Source: an uncultured Pelagibacteraceae bacterium (GTDB lineage Bacteria > Pseudomonadota > Alphaproteobacteria > Pelagibacterales > Pelagibacteraceae). Taken from it: a DNA stretch of 64,000 nt. Below the pieces are notes generated by a model that had not been told where the DNA came from, made no database searches, and saw only the letters and a list, made by a program, of their open reading frames with translations. Below are positions 1 through 9,025 of the stretch, piece after piece. Position 1 is the first letter of the stretch. Each line of letters starts with the position of its first letter. The translations under genes were made by a program, and so were the position numbers. The stretch is from assembly GCA_902616145.1 (NCBI GenBank), contig CACMRM010000004.1:1-64000 (forward strand), given 5' to 3'.

Positions 1-1968
1 TTCAGGTGGAATTAATTTCACAATTTTATCTACCTCATTTCTTTTTATTACACCGTTATTTTCATATAATTGAAAAACTAAACCCCTTAAATATTGATTA
101 GAGATTTTGTGTCTTGTTAATTTTATCAAATCACCTAAAACTTCACCAATGTATTCAGACAACCATTTGTTCAGAAAATTGCTCAAATTTATCTTCGTTT
201 CTTCATTAAGCGTGTCATCAGCTATTAAATCGATCTCAGGTCTCAAATAATCGCTTCCTTTTCTTAGTCTGGCTATTGGATGGTTTTTCCAAATGATCTT
301 ATTTTCATTATTTATTGAGATTTCTTTTTTAGTTAAAATTTCCTCAACTCTTTTTATCAATTCTTTTTCTACACCTTTTCTTGCAGCTTTTTTTATTGAT
401 TTAACATCAGTGTCTAAAGTTTTGGATGTTATTTCGATTAAAAATTTTAGCCCTTTTAATTCACCTATTAGCTGACCATCTATATGGATTTTATTTTCAC
501 TGTTTATTTCAGTATTCAAAACTAAATCTTGCTTTAAACTTCTTGAAAGAATGCTTATTTTTTTATCTATGAAACTTTTAGTTAATTCATCGTGAAGTTT
601 GTCTGATAATTTATCTTCAATATTTTTTGTTAACTGCACCCAGTAATCAGAGTTTTCCACCCAATTTTTTTTATTAGCAACGTAAGACCATGTTCTAACA
701 TTTGATAGTCTGTGCGATAGCAAGTCTACGTTTCCGTGATCCTTTTCTAAACCTTTGAGTTGTTCTTTCATAAAGGTACTTGGAATTCTGTTTTTACGAG
801 TTGTTAAAAACTGAAATACTTTATCTACAACATTAATATGTTGCCCATAAGCTCTTTTTTCAAAGTCTGGAATCTGACAACACTCCCAAAGCAATTCTAA
901 ATTTTTATGATAAATTATATTATTTATACCCTTTTTCAAAAAAAATCTTAATACGCTCTCATCTAGAGAGTCATTTGTTCTTAAAAGATTTTTTTTATCT
1001 GGTTTCAATTCTAAAGAAGAAATTAATTTCTCTGGAGTTTCAAAATTAAGTTTTGAATTTCTCCAAAAAATTGTTTTAGTATCTGGTAAATGATGTTTTT
1101 CGATATTCTCTATTTCATCTGAATTTAAGGTTTCACAATCACCAGTAGTACCAAATCCACCGTCATTTCTAAATCTTCCTGCTCGGCCAGCAATTTGAGA
1201 CATTTCAATTAAGTTTAATCTTCGAGTTTTTCTTCCATCAAATTTTTTTAGGTTAGAGAAATAAATTTCATTTATATCCATGTTTAAACCCATGCCTATT
1301 GCGTCAGTCGCTATTAAATAATCTACGTCTCCGGACTGATAAAGACCAACTTGAGAATTTCTAGTTTTAGGACTTAAAGATCCCATTATTACAGCTGCTC
1401 CCCCTTTTTGTCTCCTGACTAACTCCGCTATTGCGTAAACTTCTTCGATAGAAAAAGCTATAATTGCAACTTTTCTATCTAGTCTTGAAATTTTTTTAAT
1501 GCCAGAGTAACTCAATTTTGAATATCTATCCTTTTTTTCGAATTCGACATCTTGTACCAGATTTCCAATAATTTTTTCCATAACCTGAGATCCTAAAAAC
1601 ATGGTTAATTTTGAGCCTCTAGTTTCTAACATTCGTTCAGTGAAGATATGACCTCTCTCTCGATCTGCACACATTTGTATTTCATCAATTGCAACAAATT
1701 CTACTTGTTTATCTTTTGGCATAGATTCGACAGTACAAATAAAATACTTTGCAGTGCTCGGTATAATCTTTTCTTCACCAGTTATTAAAGCAACTTTGTC
1801 TATTCCAACTTTATCAGAGCACTTATCATAAACCTCTCTGGCTAAAAGTCTTAAAGGTAAACCAAAAATACCGGTCTCGTGCGCGAGCATTTTTTCAATA
1901 GCAACATATGTTTTCCCAGTATTTGTTGGACCTAGTAAGGCAATTATTCTTTTGTGATTATTTTTCAT
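1..1968 (-). CDS. SUV3-like ATP-dependent RNA helicase (C-terminus beyond window)
   Basis: 656 codons are read from an ATG at 1968 down to the window edge with no stop, so the protein is C-terminally truncated here. The N-terminus carries Walker A GPTNTGKT (residues 13-20), and motif II is DEIQ (95-98) rather than DEAD. This pair is characteristic of the SUV3/Ski2-related superfamily 2 helicases. It is followed by DRERGH and, further on, a motif VI of the form QIAGRAGR. The family unwinds structured RNA using ATP and often works with exoribonucleases in RNA decay. An in-frame TAG lies 27-30 bases upstream of the ATG, so no longer form is possible. The C-terminal half seen here is Lys/Glu-rich with no recognised domain. 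Family confidence is high; the exact cellular role is inferred. Confidence 0.85.
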   Translation of the reverse strand, partial: MKNNHKRIIALLGPTNTGKTYVAIEKMLAHETGIFGLPLRLLAREVYDKCSDKVGIDKVALITGEEKIIPSTAKYFICTVESMPKDKQVEFVAIDEIQMCADRERGHIFTERMLETRGSKLTMFLGSQVMEKIIGNLVQDVEFEKKDRYSKLSYSGIKKISRLDRKVAIIAFSIEEVYAIAELVRRQKGGAAVIMGSLSPKTRNSQVGLYQSGDVDYLIATDAIGMGLNMDINEIYFSNLKKFDGRKTRRLNLIEMSQIAGRAGRFRNDGGFGTTGDCETLNSDEIENIEKHHLPDTKTIFWRNSKLNFETPEKLISSLELKPDKKNLLRTNDSLDESVLRFFLKKGINNIIYHKNLELLWECCQIPDFEKRAYGQHINVVDKVFQFLTTRKNRIPSTFMKEQLKGLEKDHGNVDLLSHRLSNVRTWSYVANKKNWVENSDYWVQLTKNIEDKLSDKLHDELTKSFIDKKISILSRSLKQDLVLNTEINSENKIHIDGQLIGELKGLKFLIEITSKTLDTDVKSIKKAARKGVEKELIKRVEEILTKKEISINNENKIIWKNHPIARLRKGSDYLRPEIDLIADDTLNEETKINLSNFLNKWLSEYIGEVLGDLIKLTRHKISNQYLRGLVFQLYENNGVIKRNEVDKIVKLIPPE

Positions 1969-2052
1969 TTTTTGTGTTAAATAATTTTTTTTATACTATA
2001 TGTAGATCACAGTTGAGAACAAAGTAAGATTAAAACATGACCGAATCAATTT

Positions 2053-2123
2053 GTCAAATGTTCCTATTTTTAATAATTCATTTGACTTCCTATAGCCAGT
2101 CCTCGTATAGGTAAATCACCTAG
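2053..2123 (+). promoter_or_regulatory. Structured leader with three inverted repeats
   Basis: Three perfect inverted repeats lie directly before the aminotransferase ATG. GTCAAATG (2053-2060) pairs with CATTTGAC (2079-2086). CCTATA (2089-2094) pairs with TATAGG (2106-2111). TAGGT (2108-2112) pairs with ACCTA (2118-2122), one base before the start codon. The last two stems share 2108-2111 and cannot form together. No Shine-Dalgarno sequence is visible, so the last stem would bury the ribosome approach. A 25-codon ORF (2037-2114) overlaps the region. The function is inferred; no known riboswitch class is recognised. Confidence 0.3.
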
Positions 2124-3362
2124 ATGTTGTCTAAAATAAAAAAAAATATTTTAAAATTAAGAGAGTCCTCAACTTTAGCAATTAATGAAAAATCAAAAGC
2201 GCTCATTAAATCCGGAAAGAAAATTTACAGATTTGGTTTTGGACAGTCTCCTTTTCAAATTCCAGAAAAAATAGTAGAAACTTTAAGAAACAACGCACAT
2301 AAAAAAGAATATTTACCAATACAAGGTTTACCCAGTTTAAGAGAAAATATCTCAAATTATTTATTTAAAAAAACTGGAGTTAAATATTCAAAGGAAAATA
2401 TTCTCATAACTCCAGGTTCTAAAGAAGCAATGTTATTGGTGCATGTGGCATTTAATGGTGAAATCTTAACTCCGGCACCTAGCTGGGTATCTTATGAGCC
2501 TCAAGCAGAGATTGGTAAAAATAAAGTGCATTGGTTAGAAACATCAAGATCAAATAATTGGTTTCCTACCGCTAAAGAACTTGAAAATAAATTAAAGAAA
2601 ATAAAAAAAAAGAAAAATTTGATTCTAATTATAAACTCACCTAACAATCCATCTGGAGCGATATGTAAAAATTTCAAAGAGTTAGCAAAAGTTATAAAGA
2701 AAAATAAATTAATTGTTCTTTCAGACGAAATTTACACAGATCTCTCATTTGATAATAATTATGACTCAATTTCAAAATTTTGTCCGGAGTCCACATTCAT
2801 AAGTGGAGGCCTAAGCAAGTGGTGTGGTGCAGGCGGCTGGAGACTTGGATTTTTAGCAGTTCCTAATGGAATGAAAGATTTTATGAAAAGTTTAAAATCA
2901 CTCGCAAGTGAGTCTTATTCAACCGTAAATACACCAACCCAATTTGCTGCAGTTGAAGCTTATGAGGGGGACTATGAAGAATATAAAAAAAAAGCGAGAG
3001 CTATTTTGAATGCTGTAGGTATGTATGTTTATAATAATTTAAAATCTAATAAAATTTTAATCAATCCTCCTCAAGGAGCGTTTTATTTGATGCCTGAATT
3101 TAAAAATAAAAAATATAAAACATCTTCAAAAATGTGTGATGCAATACTTAATGAAATTGGTGTTGCAATGTTACCAGGCTCAGATTTCGGTTTTAAACCA
3201 AAAAAGATGCTAGCTAGGTTAAGTTACACCGATTTTGACGGAATAAAATTTTTTGAAAATGTAAAAAATTGTAATTCTATTAGTGAGGAAATGGTCAAGA
3301 CCTATGCCCCAAATGTAGTTGAGGGCGTGACTAAGCTCTCAAATTGGGCTAAAAATCTTTAA
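2124..3362 (+). CDS. Class I/II PLP-dependent aminotransferase
   Basis: A 412-residue fold-type I aminotransferase of the aspartate/aromatic aminotransferase superfamily. It moves an amino group between an amino acid and a 2-oxo acid using pyridoxal phosphate. Visible motifs are NSPNNPSG (171-178), the cofactor-binding Asp201 in DEIY, and the Schiff-base lysine K232 in GGLSKWCGAGGWRLGF, followed by the conserved Arg. Length is normal for the family. The substrate cannot be read from sequence. The gene stands alone on the plus strand between a minus-strand helicase and a TRAP transporter that has its own promoter. The leader holds overlapping inverted repeats that may control translation. A substrate link to the transporter is possible but unsupported. 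Confidence 0.88.
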   Translation: MLSKIKKNILKLRESSTLAINEKSKALIKSGKKIYRFGFGQSPFQIPEKIVETLRNNAHKKEYLPIQGLPSLRENISNYLFKKTGVKYSKENILITPGSKEAMLLVHVAFNGEILTPAPSWVSYEPQAEIGKNKVHWLETSRSNNWFPTAKELENKLKKIKKKKNLILIINSPNNPSGAICKNFKELAKVIKKNKLIVLSDEIYTDLSFDNNYDSISKFCPESTFISGGLSKWCGAGGWRLGFLAVPNGMKDFMKSLKSLASESYSTVNTPTQFAAVEAYEGDYEEYKKKARAILNAVGMYVYNNLKSNKILINPPQGAFYLMPEFKNKKYKTSSKMCDAILNEIGVAMLPGSDFGFKPKKMLARLSYTDFDGIKFFENVKNCNSISEEMVKTYAPNVVEGVTKLSNWAKNL

Positions 3363-3370
3363 GAATCTCT

Positions 3371-3420
3371 TTGACGTTAATTAAATAACATAGTTAAATT
3401 AATCATTAATAAAAGAGGAG
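3371..3420 (+). promoter_or_regulatory. Promoter and strong ribosome binding site for TAXI receptor
   Basis: TTGACG (3371-3376), a 17-base spacer and TTAAAT (3394-3399) form a near-consensus sigma-70 promoter. AGAGGAG (3414-3420) lies five bases before the ATG at 3426. The strong site fits the high expression expected of a periplasmic binding protein. Confidence 0.55.
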
Positions 3421-3425
3421 TACAC

Positions 3426-4430
3426 ATGAAAAAAATGATGTCATTGATTTCAGCGGTACTAGTAATGTTTGCTTTTTCTAGCCCCATTACATCTATCGCA
3501 AAATCAGCAGAGTTCTTTACAATAGGAACAGGCGGACCAACTGGAGTATACTTCCAAACAGGTAACGCTATCTGCAAAATGTTACACAAATCAGCAATTA
3601 GTGCTGACCACGGAAGAAAAAAAGGTACAGCTAAAGCTTACAGATGTACTGCACCTTCAACAGGAGGTTCAAACTACAATATTGGACAAATCAAGGATGG
3701 TGAGTTTCAATTTGGTGTTGCTCAGTCAGACTGGCAGTACCATGCTTACAATGGTTCAAGCAAATGGGAAGGAAAACAGTTTAGTGACTTAAGAGCTGTA
3801 TTTTCTGTTCACAATGAACCTTTCCAAATTTGGGCAAGTAAAAAATCTGGAATTAAAAATTTCAAAGGCCTAAAAGGGAAAACGGTTAACATTGGTAACC
3901 CAGGTTCTGGTCAAAGAGGAACTATGGAAGAATTAATGAAAGCTATGGGAGCAGATATGAGTATGTTTAAAGCAACTACTGAACTGACTTCTTCTGAGCA
4001 AGTTAAAGCTCTTTGCGATGGTAAAATAGATGCATTTGGATATTCAGTAGGATTTCCTAATGGCGCTATGGAGCAAGCGGCAACTTGTAAAGCAAAAGCT
4101 AGTCCAATTAATTTAACAGGTGCACCAGTTCAAGGTTTAATTGATGGAGCAGACTATTACGCTAAAGCAGTTATTCCAAAAGGAACTTACTCAAATCAGA
4201 AAAAAGATGCTACAACGTTTGGTGTAAAAGCTACTGTTGTTACAAGCGCTAATGTTTCTGAAGAGCTTGTATACTTAGTTACAAAAGCGGTGATGGAAAA
4301 CTTTGACGATTTCAGAGCTCAACACCCTGCTTTTGGACCACTGGAAAAGAAAAACATGATAGCTGATGGTTTATCAGCTCCATTACATCCAGGAGCAATT
4401 AAGTATTACAAAGAAGCTGGATTAATGTAA
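3426..4430 (+). CDS. TAXI-family TRAP transporter solute-binding protein
   Basis: A 334-residue periplasmic receptor that captures a solute and hands it to the TRAP permease encoded next. The N-terminus is a signal peptide: basic MKKMM, then a hydrophobic stretch to about residue 22, with likely cleavage near AKSA (25-28). The mature protein opens with the TAXI signature TIGTGGPTGVYF (32-43). Length is typical. Known TAXI receptors bind small dicarboxylates or amino acids such as glutamate; the ligand here is not readable. The gene has its own near-consensus promoter and a strong Shine-Dalgarno. An intrinsic terminator after it should give far more receptor than permease. Confidence 0.93.
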   Translation: MKKMMSLISAVLVMFAFSSPITSIAKSAEFFTIGTGGPTGVYFQTGNAICKMLHKSAISADHGRKKGTAKAYRCTAPSTGGSNYNIGQIKDGEFQFGVAQSDWQYHAYNGSSKWEGKQFSDLRAVFSVHNEPFQIWASKKSGIKNFKGLKGKTVNIGNPGSGQRGTMEELMKAMGADMSMFKATTELTSSEQVKALCDGKIDAFGYSVGFPNGAMEQAATCKAKASPINLTGAPVQGLIDGADYYAKAVIPKGTYSNQKKDATTFGVKATVVTSANVSEELVYLVTKAVMENFDDFRAQHPAFGPLEKKNMIADGLSAPLHPGAIKYYKEAGLM

Positions 4431-4450
4431 TTCAACTTTATAGTTTAATT

Positions 4451-4485
4451 AAAAAAGGCCCAATATTTTTTGGGCCTTTTTTTTT
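4451..4485 (+). terminator. Intrinsic terminator between TRAP receptor and permease
   Basis: AAAAAAGGCCCAA pairs with TTGGGCCTTTTTT around a short loop (TATTTT region) and runs into nine T residues. The A/T flanks make it bidirectional in form. It lies between receptor and permease, so it probably attenuates read-through into the permease gene. Confidence 0.85.
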
Positions 4486-4507
4486 AGAATAAGGTATCTT
4501 AGCTAAA

Positions 4508-6844
4508 ATGAATCAAAACATTCAAAGTAAGATAAAAGATAAAATACAAGAAGATATTTCTCCAACTCGAAATTTATCAGGTATCCATTTAAAAATAGTT
4601 TTTGGGATCGCAATACTTTGGACCTTTTTCCAACTTTGGTACGCCTCTCCTTTTCCTTTTTGGTTTAATTTTGGAATGTTTAAAGGATTACCTGCAAGAG
4701 CCATTCACTTAGGTTTTGCTTTAACTTTAGCTTTTTTAATTTTTCCAGCAGTCAGGGGAAAAAAGATTTCAATAATTGATATTATTATTAGTATTACCGG
4801 CGCATTAAGTTGTTTGTATATTTATTTTTTCTATGACGATTTAGTAAATAGAGGCGGTATTCTTTTAGTAAAAGAAATATTTGGTTTCAAAGTTCCAGTT
4901 GAACTTATAATTGGGGCCATAGGTATATTAATTTTATTAGAAGCAACTAGACGAGCCATAGGCTTACCTTTAGTTATCATTGCAGTCTGTTTCCTCTTAT
5001 TTTCTTATTTTGGGAAATATGCTCCTGATATTATTTCTCATGGCGGACTCTCTGTAAAAAGACTAGTAGGATTTCAATGGTTTGATCAAGAGGCAATATT
5101 TGGAATACCCATTGGGGTTTCAGTGGATTTTATATTTTTGTTTGTGCTCTTTGGAGCTTTATTAGAAACAGCTGGCGGGGGAAAGTACTTTTTAGATTTA
5201 GCTTTTGCAATGGTTGGAAAAATGAGAGGAGGCCCAGCTAAGGCTGCAATATTAGGATCTGGAATGACTGGAATGATTTCAGGTTCTTCAATTGCAAATA
5301 CTGTAACAACTGGAACTTTTACAATTCCAATAATGAAAAAAACAGGTTTCTCTCAAGAGAAAGCAGGAGCTATTGAAGTTTCTTCATCTGTCAACGGCCA
5401 AATAATGCCTCCAGTTATGGGAGCGGCTGCATTTGTTATGGCAAGTTTTATAGGTGTTACTTATTTTGAAGTTGTAAAACATGCTTTTTTACCAGCTATC
5501 ATTTCATACATTGCTTTATTTTACATCTCTCATTTAGAGGCCCTAAAATTGGGATTAAAGGGAATGGATGATGCCGATGTTCCTCACTTAAAGAAAACCT
5601 TTTTATCAGGGTTACATTTTTTAATACCAATTTTTGTTTTGATTTTTTTACTTGTTTATATGAGATATACAGCAGGTTTTTCTATCTTCTACGCAACGTT
5701 ATCTTTAATATTAGTAAACTTAGTAAGCCGTATAATTAAAAATCCTGATTTTAAAACTGGTTTGATTGATTGGTACAATCAAACAATCATTGGTCTTCAG
5801 AAAGGTGCTATTAATATGGTGGGAGTAGGGATCGCAATCGCTACAGCAGGGATAATTGTTGGCGCAGTGGGGTCTACAGGTCTAAGTACAAATTTGATAA
5901 TAGTTATTGAGACAATAGCAAGAGACAATGTAATTATATTAATTTTATTAACTATCATACTTTGCTTGTTACTTGGAATGGGTCTTCCTACAACTGCAAA
6001 CTATGTAGTAGTTGCCTCTCTAATGGCTACAGTTTTAGTTGATGTTGGAAACGCCTCAGGCTTTATTTTTCCGTTAATTGCTGTTCACTTATTCGTATTT
6101 TATTTTGGATTGATGGCCGATGTAACACCTCCCGTTGGTTTAGCATCTTATGCAGCAGCTGCTATTTCTGGTGGCGATCCTTTAAGAACTGGGCTTCAAG
6201 CTATTTGGTATAGTTTAAGAACCGGAATTTTACCAATAGTCTTTTTGTTTAATCACGAACTACTATTAATAGGGGTAGACAGTATCTGGCAAGCTTTATT
6301 AGTTATAGTGACTTCTTTGATTGGAATTTTAGTTTTTACTGCTGCTACTCAACAATGGTTTATAAATAGGTTAAGATGGTATGAGATCATAGCGTTTTTA
6401 ATAATATCTGTATCTTTTTTAGCTCCAGATTATGTTTTGGATAAATTCTATCCTAAATTTAATGAGCAAAACCTTTCGGCAGAAAGTATTCAAAATTTAT
6501 CTTTTGACCCATCAAAAGAAGTTCATATAAAAGTCACACGAATTACTGAGTATGGTGAAAGATATAAACTATTTGTTATCGATAAAGGAAAATTTGAAAA
6601 TAATTATAACCTTGAAGAATATGGCGTAACATTAATCGACCAGAACGATCAATTAACCGTTGATAAATTAAATTGGAAAGGCGAAGCAAAAAAATCTGGT
6701 ATTCAAATGGGTGATATCATAAGTAATTTTAAAATTGAAAATCCAGAAAGACCGAATAAAGCAATAGTATATCCTTTTGCATTATTATTTTTATTAGTTT
6801 TTGGATATTTAAATTATAGAAACAAGTCTTCTCCAGCAACATAA
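4508..6844 (+). CDS. Fused TRAP transporter permease (DctQM type, TAXI subgroup)
   Basis: A 778-residue inner-membrane permease in which the small 4-helix subunit and the large 12-helix subunit form one chain, as is usual for TAXI systems. It imports the receptor-bound solute with sodium or proton symport. The chain has many hydrophobic segments. Conserved-looking loops include GGPAKAAILGSGMTGMISGS, VNGQIMPPVMGAAAF and LGMGLPTTANYVVVAS. After the last helices there is a soluble stretch (about 650-745) resembling the PDZ-like C-terminal domain seen in this subgroup, then a final hydrophobic segment. The gene starts 22 bases after the terminator, so expression depends on read-through or a weak local promoter. 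Confidence 0.92.
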   Translation: MNQNIQSKIKDKIQEDISPTRNLSGIHLKIVFGIAILWTFFQLWYASPFPFWFNFGMFKGLPARAIHLGFALTLAFLIFPAVRGKKISIIDIIISITGALSCLYIYFFYDDLVNRGGILLVKEIFGFKVPVELIIGAIGILILLEATRRAIGLPLVIIAVCFLLFSYFGKYAPDIISHGGLSVKRLVGFQWFDQEAIFGIPIGVSVDFIFLFVLFGALLETAGGGKYFLDLAFAMVGKMRGGPAKAAILGSGMTGMISGSSIANTVTTGTFTIPIMKKTGFSQEKAGAIEVSSSVNGQIMPPVMGAAAFVMASFIGVTYFEVVKHAFLPAIISYIALFYISHLEALKLGLKGMDDADVPHLKKTFLSGLHFLIPIFVLIFLLVYMRYTAGFSIFYATLSLILVNLVSRIIKNPDFKTGLIDWYNQTIIGLQKGAINMVGVGIAIATAGIIVGAVGSTGLSTNLIIVIETIARDNVIILILLTIILCLLLGMGLPTTANYVVVASLMATVLVDVGNASGFIFPLIAVHLFVFYFGLMADVTPPVGLASYAAAAISGGDPLRTGLQAIWYSLRTGILPIVFLFNHELLLIGVDSIWQALLVIVTSLIGILVFTAATQQWFINRLRWYEIIAFLIISVSFLAPDYVLDKFYPKFNEQNLSAESIQNLSFDPSKEVHIKVTRITEYGERYKLFVIDKGKFENNYNLEEYGVTLIDQNDQLTVDKLNWKGEAKKSGIQMGDIISNFKIENPERPNKAIVYPFALLFLLVFGYLNYRNKSSPAT

Positions 6845-6885
6845 GAGCGCAGTGCTTTTATCAAAAAATCTATTTAAATATTAGA

Positions 6886-7584
6886 ATGAGAATCTTTTTA
6901 AAAGCTTTAATTTTTAGTGTATTTTTAAATTCAATTAGTTTTGCTGAAGTTAATTTTCAGCAAAAAAAATTTTATTACGAAAACCTCGTCAAAAATTGGT
7001 CTAAAATATTTCCAGACAGCAACAGGAATGCTGCAGGTCCAAGGTTTTTCAAATATTTAATAGATCAAGACTTAACTTATGAAGAGTTTAAAGAATATAA
7101 TAAATTTTATTGCCCTGTTTCAGGTTCTTTAATCAATCCAGGAGAAAAACCTGATTATATCTATGTTAAGGAGTTAAGAACACAAAAGAATATTTGTGGT
7201 GAGCTTTATAGATGTTGTTGGCCTTGTTCCTGTGATCTAATGAATTATACAAAAGTTAAAAAAATTAAACACAAGTTTAAAGACGGTCTTAAAAAAATTG
7301 ATGTTTTACTAATTAACAATCCTTGTTCAAAAAAAGATTTTCCTGCGGAAGTAAATAGAAATTATTTTTGTAAAAATCAAAGACTAAATGATGATGAAGT
7401 ATTTGTCGTCGACGGTAAGCTTGTGATAGGTCTTTTCTATGAAGCCAAAAAATGTCAAAAAGCTGATATCAAAAAGATAGAAGCCAATGAAATTACAGGT
7501 AGATTTTGTGCTTTTAAAAACGATATTCCGTTAGAAGAAATGAATATTGGCATGGGAGATATTTTTATTAGGATGGCGAGATAG
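6886..7584 (+). CDS. Unrecognised secreted Cys-rich protein
   Basis: 232 residues with a clear signal peptide (MRIFLKALIFSVFLNSISFA, likely cleaved after residue 20). I do not recognise the family. Ten cysteines lie in the mature chain, including the dense cluster CGELYRCCWPCSCD, preceded by CPVSGSLINPGEKPDY and followed by isolated Cys in NPC, FCK, KKCQ and RFC. Such spacing suggests disulfides or metal binding in the periplasm; this is inference. It follows the TRAP permease by 41 bases on the same strand, so it may belong to that transcript. Its 3' end overlaps the convergent FG-GAP gene by 17 bases. No transmembrane segment is seen beyond the signal. Confidence 0.7.
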   Translation: MRIFLKALIFSVFLNSISFAEVNFQQKKFYYENLVKNWSKIFPDSNRNAAGPRFFKYLIDQDLTYEEFKEYNKFYCPVSGSLINPGEKPDYIYVKELRTQKNICGELYRCCWPCSCDLMNYTKVKKIKHKFKDGLKKIDVLLINNPCSKKDFPAEVNRNYFCKNQRLNDDEVFVVDGKLVIGLFYEAKKCQKADIKKIEANEITGRFCAFKNDIPLEEMNIGMGDIFIRMAR

Positions 7585-9022
7585 TCATTTTACTTTGTTT
7601 AAAAATATAAGTCTTCCCTGTTTCTTTTATTTTATAACTATTTGTTTTCCCATTTGTCCATTTAATTTGTACTTCAAAGTCTTTCTCACCATTTCTAATT
7701 CCATAATGAGCAACAGGTTCCATTTGGCATAGATATCCTGAACCAGAGTCTATTGTTTTAGAATGTTTTCTTAAATTGGATGTCAGTGTCACTGTTGCTC
7801 CTCTAGCCGGAGCTCCATTTTTATTCAAAGCTTTAATTCTTAAATAATTCTTATCTTTTTTTACGTTTGCTTTGTAAAGTGTAAGTATTTGATTTCCTGT
7901 TTCTCCATGGGCAATCAATAATTCTAAAACTCCGTCTTTATCAATGTCCGCTACAGCAGCACCAGTTCCAAGACCATTTGCTTCAGAGTTGGAAGTGATA
8001 TCTATTTCCTCTAATTTCCCGTTTTCCTTAATTTTGAATAATTTATTTGCTTCGCCGATATTATTAAGAAATATTTCATCATATCCATCATTATCAAAAT
8101 CAGCTGAGATAACCGTTCGAATTTTAGATGGCCTTTTAAAATTTCTATCGGCAATGTCTTTAAAAGAGTTTTCTTTCTTTATAAAAATACGGTGCTCTCC
8201 ATCCCAATTTCCACTAACAATATCTAATTGACCTCTGTACAAAATATCACTTAACGCAGTTCCTCTTCCATTTTCATAAGGGTCTAAAACATTGTAACCT
8301 GATGCCACATCATAAAAAACACCATCAACATTTTTATATAAAAAATTTACTCCTCTTTCATTAGCTGCGAAAATATCAATATTGTTTGATAATATATGTC
8401 CAGCAACGACTGCTCTTCCCCCAGTAATTTTATCCAAGCCGAACTCTGCTGCCCTATCTTTTATTTTTCCCTTAAACTTTTCATAAAATCTTGTTGGACC
8501 TCCATAATTAGCAACATAAATACCATATTTTCCATTTCCGTTTCTATCAACACAAACAACGGAACGACCAGCTGTAAAGTTTAAATCTATTTGATTCTTC
8601 TTTTGTTCAAAAAGATCAAAAAATTTTGTATTTTTTAAATCTATTAATCGGTCGGAATATTTTTTTTCACCACTATAAGTATCAGTATTTAAAAAATAAA
8701 TCTCTTCGTATCCATCAGAATCAATATCGCAAGCAGCTACACCAATAGTAAAACTTCTTTTATCTGCAAACTTAGTATCATTCACAATATTTATTAGTTT
8801 ATTATTTTTGTATGACAACGCTAAATTTTCACTTCCAAAACCAGCTACTATAAATTCATAAGTTCCGTCGTTATTAACATCAGCCACAGAAATACCATAT
8901 CTAAGACTTTCGTAGTTGTTATCTATTAAATCTGTTATATTTTTAAAAAAATTCGCAGACGCACTTTTAATTGAAATAAAAATAAATAAAATTGAAACGA
9001 AGACAGTTTTTGATTTCATCAA
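7568..9022 (-). CDS. Secreted FG-GAP/VCBS repeat protein with ASPIC/UnbV C-terminus
   Basis: 484 residues with an N-terminal signal peptide (hydrophobic segment to about residue 23, ending SASA). The body is a beta-propeller built from FG-GAP/VCBS repeats with calcium-binding loops: DVNNDGTYEF, DIDSDGYEEI, DRNGNGKYGI, DFDNDGYDEI and DIDKDGVLEL. The last 80 or so residues (GAPARGATVTL to the end) match the ASPIC/UnbV domain that follows such propellers in CRTAC1-like proteins. Proteins of this type are secreted or surface-associated, usually of unknown function. It is the last gene of a minus-strand run with the thioesterase (3-base gap) and EamA gene. A second Met follows the first, so the start may shift by one codon. 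Confidence 0.85.
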   Translation of the reverse strand: MMKSKTVFVSILFIFISIKSASANFFKNITDLIDNNYESLRYGISVADVNNDGTYEFIVAGFGSENLALSYKNNKLINIVNDTKFADKRSFTIGVAACDIDSDGYEEIYFLNTDTYSGEKKYSDRLIDLKNTKFFDLFEQKKNQIDLNFTAGRSVVCVDRNGNGKYGIYVANYGGPTRFYEKFKGKIKDRAAEFGLDKITGGRAVVAGHILSNNIDIFAANERGVNFLYKNVDGVFYDVASGYNVLDPYENGRGTALSDILYRGQLDIVSGNWDGEHRIFIKKENSFKDIADRNFKRPSKIRTVISADFDNDGYDEIFLNNIGEANKLFKIKENGKLEEIDITSNSEANGLGTGAAVADIDKDGVLELLIAHGETGNQILTLYKANVKKDKNYLRIKALNKNGAPARGATVTLTSNLRKHSKTIDSGSGYLCQMEPVAHYGIRNGEKDFEVQIKWTNGKTNSYKIKETGKTYIFKQSKMTISPS

Positions 9023-9025
9023 ATA

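Noticed and set aside
2037-2114. 25-codon leader ORF as a firm gene
   Set aside because: No ribosome site and no run of codons for one amino acid. It is kept only as part of the leader observation.
8396-8584. Plus-strand ORFs opposite the FG-GAP gene
   Set aside because: They lie antisense to a well-supported gene, lack ribosome sites and have no recognisable motif.
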